A stretch of DNA of 21,421 nt from Ga0077527 sp038144955 (lineage in GTDB: Bacteria; Pseudomonadota; Gammaproteobacteria; Burkholderiales; SG8-41): positions 1 through 21,421 of the forward strand of contig JAYQOT010000043.1 of NCBI GenBank assembly GCA_038144955.1, written 5' to 3'. Shown one piece after another: positions 6,644 to 14,034 of the stretch (the first letter of the stretch is position 1; each line of letters begins with the position of its first letter). A program made the translations under genes and the position numbers. The notes under the pieces are model-generated. The model did no database searches. It was not told the origin of the DNA and saw only the letters and a program-made list of their open reading frames with translations.

Positions 6644-8881
6644 GTGAGAAAACATCTCGTACGTATCGCGATAGGAATGGCCGTCGTCGGCCTGTTTCTT
6701 GCGCATGTGATACACCTTGTCCGCATACCCCTGATTGATCGACTCGAAGCGATTGTTTACGACACCCGCTTGCGGCTGACCATGCCGCGAACGGTTGATC
6801 CGCGGATAGTCATCCTCGACATCGACGAAAAGAGTCTGCTCGAGCGGGAGAAGGGTGGCGAGGGTCGCTGGCCCTGGCCGCGCGACCGGCTGGCGCTGCT
6901 GCTCGACAAACTGTTCGACAAATACGGCATTGCCGTGGTGGGGTTCGACGTGGTGTTTGCCGAGCGCGATGAGTCCTCGGGGATACGGGTTCTTGAACGC
7001 CTGGCGCAACGCGAGCTGAAAGGGGTTGCGCAGTATCAGAGCGTCCTGGACAGGGTCAAACCCCAGCTCGAATACGATGATATTTTTGCCGGCAAAATGA
7101 AGGGTCGCGCAGTGGTTCTCGGGCATGTGCTGCTCAGCGACGATCCGGCCAGCGCCAGCCGCAAAGGCATGTTGCCGCCCCCGGTTCTCCCGGCTGGCGC
7201 TTTCGGGGAGCGCAGGGTAGGCGTGACATCCTGGACGGGCTACACCGCCAATCTTGAAGTTCTGCAGCGGGCTGCGGCCAGTGCCGGACATATCAATCCG
7301 CTGCCGGACGAAGACGGCATTACCCGTCGCGTGCCGATGCTAGTTGAACATGCGCAGGCATTCTACGAGCCGCTGTCACTGGCCATGGTGCGTGTCATAA
7401 CAGGAAAGCCGCCGGTGACTCCGGTTATCAGCGACGATGGCAAATCGACAAATTACAGCGGACTTGAGTGGATCAAGGCCGGTTCTTTCCAGATACCGGT
7501 TGATGACCAGGCCGCAGCACTTGTTCCCTACCGCGGCGGCAGGGGCAGCTTCCGCTACTTTTCGCTGGTCGATGTGATTAACGAACGCGTGCCTGTCGGA
7601 GCTCTCAAGGGCAAGATCGTGCTGATCGGCACCACAGCCCCCGGGTTGCTTGATTTGCGGGCGACTCCGGTGGACCCGGTTTATCCCGGAGTGGAAATTC
7701 ATGCCAATCTGATCGGAGGCATACTTGACGGCAACATCAAGCAGCGCCCTCCCTATGTGGTAGGTGCGGAATTCGTGCTGTTGCTGCTCGCCGGCGTCGC
7801 GCTGGCGTTGCTGTTGCCCCTGCTGACACCTTTCAAATCGATGCTGGTGTCCGCGCTGGTGCTGATAGCAGTCATCGGCTCAAACCTGGCCGTATTCCAT
7901 ATGGGGCATCTGGTGTTGCCTCTGGCCCCCGGTCTGTTACTGATCCTGGTGCTGTTCACGTTCAACATGGCCTACGGCTTCTTGGTGGAAGCGCGCGGCT
8001 CGCGGCTGATCGCCGGGTTGTTCGGCCAGTATGTGCCGCCGGAACTGGTCGAGGAAATGGCCCGCAATCCCGAGCAGTTCAACATGCAGCCCCGTGCCGA
8101 GGAGCTCTCGGTGCTTTTCGCAGACGTGCGGGGATTTACCACGATTTCAGAAAGTCTGAGCCCGGAAGACCTGTCCACCTACATCAATGATTACCTGACG
8201 ACGATGAGTCTGGTGATTCGCGAAGGCCATCGCGGCACGCTGGACAAGTACATCGGCGATGCGATCATGGCATTCTGGGGCGCGCCGGTCGCGGATCCGA
8301 ATCATGCGCAGAATGCCGTGCTGGCCGCGATCAACATGATGAAACAGGCGGTAGTCCTGAACAAGAAGTTCGGCGAGCAGGGCTGGCCGCCATTTGCCAT
8401 CGGCATCGGCGTCAACTCCGGTACGATGCGGGTCGGCGACATGGGTTCGCAGATCCGCAAGGCCTATACCGTCATGGGCGATGCGGTGAACCTCGGGTCG
8501 CGGCTCGAAGGCATTACCAAGCAATATGGCGCTGACATCCTGATCGGCGAAGTGACCAAGGCGAAAATCAGCGGCATCGTGCTGCGTGAAATCGACCAGG
8601 TACAGGTCAAGGGCAAAGACGAGCCGATCACCATTTACGAACCTCTGGGGCTGGAAGGCGAGGTCGAACAGTCGCGGCTTGATGAAATCAAGCTGTGGCA
8701 TCAGGCGCTGCGCTATTACCGGTCCCAGGATTGGGACAAGGCCGAACTGCAGCTCATCAACCTGAAGAAAATTACCGCGAAACCGTACCTCTACGACGTG
8801 TTTCTCGAACGCATTGCCGAATTTCGCGCCGATCCGCCGGGTTCCGAGTGGAAGGGCGTGCACAAGTTCGAGACCAAATAA
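6644..8881 (+). CDS. CHASE2-domain membrane adenylate cyclase (class III)
   Basis: This 745-residue membrane protein should make cAMP from ATP in response to an extracytoplasmic cue. An N-terminal membrane helix (about 7-24) precedes a CHASE2 domain (about 30-365; GRWPWPRD at 75-81 and KIVLIGTT at 324-331), three membrane segments (about 372-393, 398-418, 422-445) and a class III cyclase domain (about 485-665). Metal-binding Asp494 (FADVRGFT) and Asp539 (DKYIGDAIMAFWG), adenine-contact Lys535, Thr609, and transition-state Asn616 and Arg620 (GDAVNLGSRLE) are all present. The pattern fits an active adenylate rather than guanylate cyclase. A C-terminal TPR-like helical tail (about 675-730) follows. 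The GTG start is chosen because it keeps the whole signal-anchor and has AGGA 7 bases upstream. Its stop overlaps the next start (TAATG). Confidence 0.92.
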   Translation: MRKHLVRIAIGMAVVGLFLAHVIHLVRIPLIDRLEAIVYDTRLRLTMPRTVDPRIVILDIDEKSLLEREKGGEGRWPWPRDRLALLLDKLFDKYGIAVVGFDVVFAERDESSGIRVLERLAQRELKGVAQYQSVLDRVKPQLEYDDIFAGKMKGRAVVLGHVLLSDDPASASRKGMLPPPVLPAGAFGERRVGVTSWTGYTANLEVLQRAAASAGHINPLPDEDGITRRVPMLVEHAQAFYEPLSLAMVRVITGKPPVTPVISDDGKSTNYSGLEWIKAGSFQIPVDDQAAALVPYRGGRGSFRYFSLVDVINERVPVGALKGKIVLIGTTAPGLLDLRATPVDPVYPGVEIHANLIGGILDGNIKQRPPYVVGAEFVLLLLAGVALALLLPLLTPFKSMLVSALVLIAVIGSNLAVFHMGHLVLPLAPGLLLILVLFTFNMAYGFLVEARGSRLIAGLFGQYVPPELVEEMARNPEQFNMQPRAEELSVLFADVRGFTTISESLSPEDLSTYINDYLTTMSLVIREGHRGTLDKYIGDAIMAFWGAPVADPNHAQNAVLAAINMMKQAVVLNKKFGEQGWPPFAIGIGVNSGTMRVGDMGSQIRKAYTVMGDAVNLGSRLEGITKQYGADILIGEVTKAKISGIVLREIDQVQVKGKDEPITIYEPLGLEGEVEQSRLDEIKLWHQALRYYRSQDWDKAELQLINLKKITAKPYLYDVFLERIAEFRADPPGSEWKGVHKFETK

Positions 8882-9648
8882 TGAGATTGCGCGTCCTCGG
8901 GTGCAGCGGCGGAATTGGCGGGGATTTGCGGACTACCGCGATGCTGCTTGATGAGGATGTGCTGATCGATGCGGGTACCGGCGTCGGCAATCTGACGCTC
9001 CCGGAAATGGAGAAGATTGACCATATTTTCCTGACCCATTCGCACATGGATCATGTGGCCTGCATCCCGTTTCTTCTCGATACCGTCGGTTTTCAGCGCA
9101 AGCGCCCGGTGATACTGCATGCTATCCAGGAGACGCTGGATATTCTCAGTGAGCATCTCTTCAGCTGGAAGCTGTGGCCCGACTTTCGCAAGATTCCCAG
9201 TGAAACAGCGCCCATCCTGCGCTATTCGCCGGTTCATGTCGGTGAAGCGGTGAAAATTTCCGGCGGGCGCGGCATTACGCCGCTGCCGGCAAATCATGTG
9301 GTGCCTGCCGTAGGTTATTGCCTGGATTCGGGCCAGGCCAGCCTGGTCTTCACCGGAGACACCACGAGCCAGGACGAATTATGGAAATATGTTAATAAAA
9401 TCAATAATTTAAAATATGTAATCATCGAGACGGCGTTGTCTGATGAAGAACGCGAACTTGCGGTAATCTCCAAGCATCTGTGTCCGTCACTGCTGGCGGC
9501 TGAATTGGCCAAGCTGAGAGGGGATCCGGCTATTTATGTGACACACTTCAAACCGCGGAAAGCGGACCTTATCATGGCGCAGATAGAGGGTTTGGTGCCC
9601 CAGCGCAGGGCCCGGATGCTGGAGCAGGAACAGGTTTTCGAGTTTTGA
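8881..9648 (+). CDS. Metallo-beta-lactamase-fold hydrolase, probable 3',5'-cyclic-nucleotide phosphodiesterase (class II type)
   Basis: This 255-residue protein is probably a dinuclear metal hydrolase that removes cAMP made by the upstream cyclase. Metal ligands appear in order: HSHMDH (53-58), His139 (PANHV), Asp160 (FTGDT) and His222 (THFKP). The N terminus RVLGCSGGIG and the motif IDAGTGVGNLT fit the CpdP/PDE1-like class II group. No signal peptide is present, so it is cytoplasmic. The ATG overlaps the cyclase stop by one base, indicating translational coupling; the same frame is open farther upstream inside the cyclase gene, but no start there is sensible. An A/T-only-like patch at 9376-9421, encoding Lys/Asn-rich residues about 166-180, is unlike its surroundings. 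Other MBL hydrolases (RNase Z-like) are possible; the cyclase context favours cyclic-nucleotide turnover. Confidence 0.8.
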   Translation: MRLRVLGCSGGIGGDLRTTAMLLDEDVLIDAGTGVGNLTLPEMEKIDHIFLTHSHMDHVACIPFLLDTVGFQRKRPVILHAIQETLDILSEHLFSWKLWPDFRKIPSETAPILRYSPVHVGEAVKISGGRGITPLPANHVVPAVGYCLDSGQASLVFTGDTTSQDELWKYVNKINNLKYVIIETALSDEERELAVISKHLCPSLLAAELAKLRGDPAIYVTHFKPRKADLIMAQIEGLVPQRRARMLEQEQVFEF

Positions 9649-9651
9649 GTT

Positions 9652-9670
9652 TGGCGCGGGGGTTGCGCCA
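9652..9670 (+). repeat. Intergenic hairpin between phosphodiesterase and ATPase genes
   Basis: TGGCGC (9652-9657) pairs with GCGCCA (9665-9670) around a GGGGGTT loop, just after the phosphodiesterase stop. No T-tract follows, so it is not an intrinsic terminator; it may stabilise or mark a processing point in the polycistronic RNA. Confidence 0.4.
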
Positions 9671-9687
9671 GCAGTAACAGAAACAGC

Positions 9688-9694
9688 GAGGTGA
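9688..9694 (+). promoter_or_regulatory. Ribosome-binding site deciding the ATPase start
   Basis: GAGGTGA lies just before the ATG at 9697. The possible GTG start at 9691 falls inside this sequence, so the ATG is preferred. Confidence 0.7.
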
Positions 9695-9696
9695 TC

Positions 9697-12075
9697 ATGA
9701 GCACCGTACTTCAGAGCAAACCGGTGGCAGCGGACAATCTGGCTGAAAAACTCAATTTTCAGCAGAAGCTCCAGGCTGTTACCAACAAGATTCACGCGAC
9801 CAAGAACATTGACGAGATTATTCTCGAGTTGTCACAGGAACTGTGCAATCTCTTCAATGCGGATCGCCTGACCATTTACCTGCTCAGTGAAGACAAGGGC
9901 TCGATCATCTCCAAGGTCAAGACCGGACTTAATTCCTTCAAGGACATCAAGCTGCCGATCAACGAACAGTCGATTGCGGGGTTCGTTGCGGCAAACAAGA
10001 AGCTTGCCAATATCCGGGATGTTTATGACGAGTCGGAACTCAAGGCGCTCAGTCCACAGCTGAATTTCCTCAAGGCGGTTGACTCCAAGACCGGCTACCG
10101 AACCAAACAGATGCTGGTTTCTCCGGTAATCGAGGCCAAAACCAAGGACCTGATCGGCGTAGTCCAGATCATCAACAACAAGTCGGGCCAGCCGTTCCCA
10201 CAGATGATGGAAGAAGGCGTCGGTTCGCTGACCGAAACGCTGGCTATTGCATTCCGCCAGCGCCAGGGTCCGATGATGCAGGTGCGCAGCAAATACGACG
10301 GCCTGGTGACGAATGCTGTCATATCGGGTGAAGAACTGGAGTTGGCGCAGCGTTCGGCGCGGCGAAAAAATCTGGATGTCGAAACCGTGCTGACGGATGA
10401 ATTCCAGGTCAAGCTGCCGGCCTTGGGGGATGCGTTAAGCAGTTATTTCGGTGTGCCATACGAGCCGTTCAAGCAGGACCGGATCAAGCCGCCGGATCTG
10501 ATGAAGAACATGAACCGCGAGTTCTGCCTGACCAACCAGTGGATACCGCTGGAAGACAGCAAGGAAGGCATTGTTGTCGTTACCACCGATCCGGAGCGGG
10601 TCAGGGCCTCGCGGATGGTCAGTAACGTCTATCCGAAAAGCAAAATCGCCTATCGTGTCACCACCAACAAGGAATTTTCCAGCACGCTCGACCAGATGTT
10701 CGGTGCCAACAGCGGGCTGGAGGATTCAGGTAACATCGACGACTTGCTGGACACCCTGGATGACGATGCTGAGGGCGAAACTGGGGGTGGCGAGGACGTC
10801 GCATCGGCTGCTGCCGACAACGAACTGGTGAAGCTGGTCAACAAGATCATCATCGATGCCTATCAGCAGGGAGCCTCGGATATCCACATCGAGCCCTATC
10901 CCGGCAAGGCGAAGACGGAAATCCGTTTCCGCAAGGACGGTTCGCTGCAACCGTACATCCAGGTTCCCGCGAGCTATCGCAATGCGCTTTCCGCGCGGCT
11001 GAAGATAATGTGCGATCTGGACATTTCCGAGCGCCGCAAGCCTCAGGACGGCAAGATCAAGTTCAAGAAATTCGGCCCCTTGGATATTGAATTGCGGGTG
11101 GCCACGATTCCTTCCGCCGGCGGGGTCGAAGATATCGTGATGCGTATTCTGGCGGCCGGCGAGCCGATTCCCCTCGACAAGCTCGGGCTCACCAAATACA
11201 ACCTCGAAACCCTGAAGGAAGTCGTATCCAAGCCGTATGGACTGTTTTTCGTCTGCGGTCCGACCGGTTCCGGTAAAACCACCACGCTGCACTCGGTGCT
11301 GGGTTACCTGAATACCACGGACACCAAAATCTGGACCGCTGAAGATCCCGTTGAGATTACGCAGAAGGGATTGCGCCAGGTGCAGATGAATCCCAAGGCG
11401 GGCATGACTTTCGCGGTGGCGATGAAAGCGTTTCTCCGTGCCGATCCGGACATCATCATGGTCGGCGAGATGCGCGACAAGGAAACCACCGGTACCGGTA
11501 TTGAAGCCTCGCTGACAGGTCACCTGGTGTTCGCTACCCTGCATACCAACAGTGCGCCGGAGTCGATCATACGTCTGCTCGACATGGGCATGGATCCCTT
11601 CAACTTTGCCGATGCCCTGCTGGGAATCCTGGCGCAACGTCTGGCGAAACGGCTGTGCGGCAAATGCAAGAAACCCCATGAGGCGACACCTGAAGAAGTC
11701 CAGGCACTTGTCGTCGAATATGCGCTGGAACTCAAAAATACCGAGACCTGGAAAAAAGATCCCAAGGCTGCCGAGGAAAGACTGCTGGAGGACTGGGCCA
11801 AGAATTACGGCAACGAAAACGGCAAGCTGGTCATCCACGATCCGGTGGGCTGCGATGTCTGCGGTGGCAGCGGTTACAAGGGCCGGGTGGGTCTGCACGA
11901 GTTGCTGGTGGGAACCGATCCGCTGAAGAAGAACATCCAGGAGCATGCGCGCGTGGCCGAGATGGTGGCCACAGCCCTGGAGCACGGGATGCGTACCCTG
12001 AAACAGGACGGTATTGAAAAAGTGTTGATGGGCATCACCGACATGAAGCAGGTGCGCGCGGTTTGTATCAAGTAA
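9697..12075 (+). CDS. GAF-domain PilB/GspE-type assembly ATPase
   Basis: This 792-residue cytoplasmic ATPase is of the type that powers type IV pilus extension or type II secretion. A GAF domain (about 20-190) precedes a T2SSE N-terminal (MshEN-like) domain (about 200-335), an acidic linker (about 340-372) and the secretion ATPase core. Visible motifs are GPTGSGKT Walker A (521-528), the Asp box TAEDPVE (547-553), Walker B IIMVGEMRD (586-594), the His box TGHLVFATLHTN (607-618), and the zinc-type pairs CGKC (654-657) and CDVC (719-722). Everything needed for catalysis is present. The GAF carries TGYRTKQML and INNKSGQPF, similar to cyclic-nucleotide-binding GAFs. It differs from standard pilB by the GAF module and by lacking pilC/pilD neighbours. 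It sits between cAMP enzymes and an HD-GYP gene, with a pilin gene about 2 kb downstream. Confidence 0.9.
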   Translation: MSTVLQSKPVAADNLAEKLNFQQKLQAVTNKIHATKNIDEIILELSQELCNLFNADRLTIYLLSEDKGSIISKVKTGLNSFKDIKLPINEQSIAGFVAANKKLANIRDVYDESELKALSPQLNFLKAVDSKTGYRTKQMLVSPVIEAKTKDLIGVVQIINNKSGQPFPQMMEEGVGSLTETLAIAFRQRQGPMMQVRSKYDGLVTNAVISGEELELAQRSARRKNLDVETVLTDEFQVKLPALGDALSSYFGVPYEPFKQDRIKPPDLMKNMNREFCLTNQWIPLEDSKEGIVVVTTDPERVRASRMVSNVYPKSKIAYRVTTNKEFSSTLDQMFGANSGLEDSGNIDDLLDTLDDDAEGETGGGEDVASAAADNELVKLVNKIIIDAYQQGASDIHIEPYPGKAKTEIRFRKDGSLQPYIQVPASYRNALSARLKIMCDLDISERRKPQDGKIKFKKFGPLDIELRVATIPSAGGVEDIVMRILAAGEPIPLDKLGLTKYNLETLKEVVSKPYGLFFVCGPTGSGKTTTLHSVLGYLNTTDTKIWTAEDPVEITQKGLRQVQMNPKAGMTFAVAMKAFLRADPDIIMVGEMRDKETTGTGIEASLTGHLVFATLHTNSAPESIIRLLDMGMDPFNFADALLGILAQRLAKRLCGKCKKPHEATPEEVQALVVEYALELKNTETWKKDPKAAEERLLEDWAKNYGNENGKLVIHDPVGCDVCGGSGYKGRVGLHELLVGTDPLKKNIQEHARVAEMVATALEHGMRTLKQDGIEKVLMGITDMKQVRAVCIK

Positions 12076-12098
12076 GCTGACCTGTACACTTGCTGCAG

Positions 12099-13715
12099 AT
12101 GAGTCAGAACGGACCTTTACCGGCGAAGGGGGAACTTTCTCACCGGCTGGGAGAGTTGCTGTGCATAGGAGTCGCGCTGTCCAAGGAGCGCGACATCAAC
12201 CGCCTGCTCGAGGCGATACTGCTCGCAGCAAAGGAAATCACCAATGCCGACGGCGGTACCCTCTACCGCATGACGGATGACCGCAGCCTGCGTTTCGAGA
12301 TCATGCGCAACGACACCCTGGGCATTGCCATGGGCGGAACCAGCGGTGTGGATATCCCCTTCTACCCGGTCAACCTGTTTGACAAGGAGGGCAAGCCTAT
12401 ACACAGCATGGTTGCGGCGTATGCGGTGCATCATGACCGCTCCGTAAACGTGGCTGACGCATACACCGAGGCCGGATTCGATTTCACCGGGACCAAGAAC
12501 TTCGACAAAAAGACCGGATATCGCTCGACGTCGTTCCTGACAGTGCCGATGAAGAACCACGAGGACGAAATCATCGGCGTGCTGCAGCTGATCAATGCCA
12601 AGGATCGCGGGACAGGAAACGTCCTCGCGTTTTCCGCGGACGACCAGCAACTTGCCGAGTCGCTGGCATCGCAGGCCGCCATTGCCCTGACCAACCGCTT
12701 GCTGATCAACCACCTGGAGACCCTGTTCGAGTCGTTTATCCAGATGATCAACGCGGCCATCGACGACAAATCCCCCTACACCGGCGGACACTGCGCGCGC
12801 GTGCCGGCATTGACGATGATGCTTGCCGAGGCGGTCAACAACTGCAAAGCGGGGCCGCTGAGCGATTTCACGATGAGTGATCGTGACCGCTACGAGCTCA
12901 AGATCGCCGGCTTGCTGCACGATTGCGGCAAGGTCACCACGCCCGTGCATGTCGTCGACAAAGCCACCAAGCTGCAGACCATATACGACCGCATAGAGTT
13001 GATCGATACGCGTTTCGAGGTGGTGCGACGAGATGCACAGTTGGCACTGCTGACGGGTGGCGCGACGGCGCAGGGCACGGAGAAGCTGCTCAGGGAGATT
13101 GATGAGGACAGGGACTTCCTGCGGCGCACCAACGTTGGCGGGGAGGCGATGCGGGAGGAAGACATCGACCGGGTGAAAAGCATTGCCGGCAAGTATCCCT
13201 GGAAGCGCCCGGATGGCAAGGTGGGACCTTTCCTCAGCGAAGATGAAGTCGATAACCTGGTGATCCGCGCCGGCACGCTGACGGCCGAGGAACGCAAGAT
13301 CATCAATCACCACATCGAGGTGACCATACAGATGCTGGAGTCACTGCCCTGGCCGCGGCATCTTCAGAACGTGCCCGAATATGCGGGCGGACATCATGAG
13401 CGCATGGACGGCAAAGGCTATCCGCGCGGATTGACCCGGGAACAGATGTCGGTGCAGGCACGCTGCATGGGCATTGCCGACATCTTCGAGGCCCTGACAG
13501 CGAAAGACCGCCCCTACAAGAAAGGGAAAACCCTCACCGAATCACTGACCATACTGGGCAAATTCAAACTCAACGGTCACATCGACCCCGACCTGTTTGA
13601 CGTTTTCATTTGGGAAAAGGTCTACGAAAGATATGCCCGCGAGTTCATGGATCCCGACCAGATTGATGCGGTCGATCTGACGTCAATTCCTGGGTATCAG
13701 CCCCGTCCTGACTGA
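12099..13715 (+). CDS. GAF-HD-GYP protein, probable c-di-GMP phosphodiesterase
   Basis: This 538-residue cytoplasmic protein should hydrolyse c-di-GMP. The GAF domain (about 15-205) has NFDKKTGYRSTSFL (134-146) and GVLQLINAK (160-168) ending FSADD, similar to cyclic-nucleotide-binding GAFs. The HD-GYP domain shows YTGGHCARV (227-235), HDCGK (274-278), NHH (403-405), HHERMDGKGYP (432-442), ADIFEALTAKDRPY (460-473). The distance from HD to HHER is about 158 residues against roughly 60-75 in RpfG-type domains, so there is an insertion of about 90 residues (about 290-385). Metal ligands look intact. Start: the ATG at 12099 is chosen over a TTG at 12090; neither has a good ribosome-binding site, so coupling to the ATPase gene (stop 12075) is possible. 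No clear terminator follows. Confidence 0.88.
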   Translation: MSQNGPLPAKGELSHRLGELLCIGVALSKERDINRLLEAILLAAKEITNADGGTLYRMTDDRSLRFEIMRNDTLGIAMGGTSGVDIPFYPVNLFDKEGKPIHSMVAAYAVHHDRSVNVADAYTEAGFDFTGTKNFDKKTGYRSTSFLTVPMKNHEDEIIGVLQLINAKDRGTGNVLAFSADDQQLAESLASQAAIALTNRLLINHLETLFESFIQMINAAIDDKSPYTGGHCARVPALTMMLAEAVNNCKAGPLSDFTMSDRDRYELKIAGLLHDCGKVTTPVHVVDKATKLQTIYDRIELIDTRFEVVRRDAQLALLTGGATAQGTEKLLREIDEDRDFLRRTNVGGEAMREEDIDRVKSIAGKYPWKRPDGKVGPFLSEDEVDNLVIRAGTLTAEERKIINHHIEVTIQMLESLPWPRHLQNVPEYAGGHHERMDGKGYPRGLTREQMSVQARCMGIADIFEALTAKDRPYKKGKTLTESLTILGKFKLNGHIDPDLFDVFIWEKVYERYAREFMDPDQIDAVDLTSIPGYQPRPD

Positions 13716-13840
13716 GCGCTAAATTCGGTGCCCGGAGGCTGGGGTGACAAAAAATGGCACTCTATGACGTACCGAGGGAGTCATCTTAAAAAGTTACCTT
13801 TCGAATCGTGTTTATTGTGGCCAATCCAGGTTTTTCAAAT

Positions 13841-13865
13841 GTGACATCCATCACGCTGATGACAC
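13841..13865. promoter_or_regulatory. Candidate upstream activator (PilR-like) site
   Basis: Arms GTGACATC (13841-13848) and GATGACAC (13858-13865) form an inverted repeat with one mismatch and a 9-base spacer. On the - strand they read as repeated GTGTC/TGTCAC elements, resembling the TGTC tracts bound by PilR upstream of Pseudomonas pilA. The centre is about 134 bases before the predicted transcript start, an acceptable enhancer position. Confidence 0.35.
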
Positions 13866-13897
13866 CCATATTACGGAATTTATAAATAGTCTTTTTT

Positions 13898-13910
13898 TAT
13901 CATGTAGTTA
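13898..13910 (+). promoter_or_regulatory. Candidate IHF-binding site
   Basis: TATCATGTAGTTA matches the IHF pattern WATCAANNNNTTR at all but one defined position and has a T7 tract immediately on its 5' side. It lies between the candidate activator site and the sigma-54 promoter, where DNA bending would be useful. Confidence 0.35.
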
Positions 13911-13960
13911 CAAAATATGGTTGTTGCGCAGCAAAATTATTCTTGAGCAGCATTAGATGT

Positions 13961-13976
13961 TGGCACAGGCCTTGCT
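13961..13976 (+). promoter_or_regulatory. Sigma-54 (-24/-12) promoter of the pilin gene
   Basis: TGGCAC-N5-TTGCT matches the RpoN consensus, with the GG at 13962-13963 and the GC at 13974-13975, spaced exactly. Transcription should start near 13987, leaving a leader of about 48 bases before the pilin ATG. PilS/PilR-dependent sigma-54 control is the established arrangement for pilA in several proteobacteria. Confidence 0.85.
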
Positions 13977-14034
13977 CATATAGGCCGCAGCAGGCACTTC
14001 CTGCTGGCTTTTCCAACTTCTGGGGAGTTTTCAC

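Larger units (their letters stand above)
13716..14034 (+). promoter_or_regulatory. pilA: Pilin upstream regulatory region
   Basis: This 319-base gene-free stretch is AT-richer than its surroundings. It holds, in order, an imperfect inverted repeat (13841-13865), an A/T-rich tract with a one-mismatch IHF site (13898-13910), a sigma-54 promoter (13961-13976) and a GGGGAG ribosome-binding site (14022-14027) 7-8 bases before the pilin ATG. The first 120 bases after the HD-GYP stop show no terminator and no open frame of note. Confidence 0.7.

Noticed and set aside
8695..8880. Upstream extension of the phosphodiesterase frame into the cyclase gene
   Set aside because: The added residues do not resemble the family and the ATG at 8881 begins exactly at the conserved N terminus.
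9652..9670. Hairpin as an intrinsic terminator splitting the signalling cluster
   Set aside because: No T-tract follows the stem.
10726..11985. A 419-codon open frame on the - strand within the ATPase gene
   Set aside because: It mirrors the ATPase coding region, has no recognisable domain and no ribosome-binding site.
12117..13313. A 398-codon open frame on the - strand within the HD-GYP gene
   Set aside because: The + strand carries all GAF and HD-GYP motifs; the reverse translation has none.
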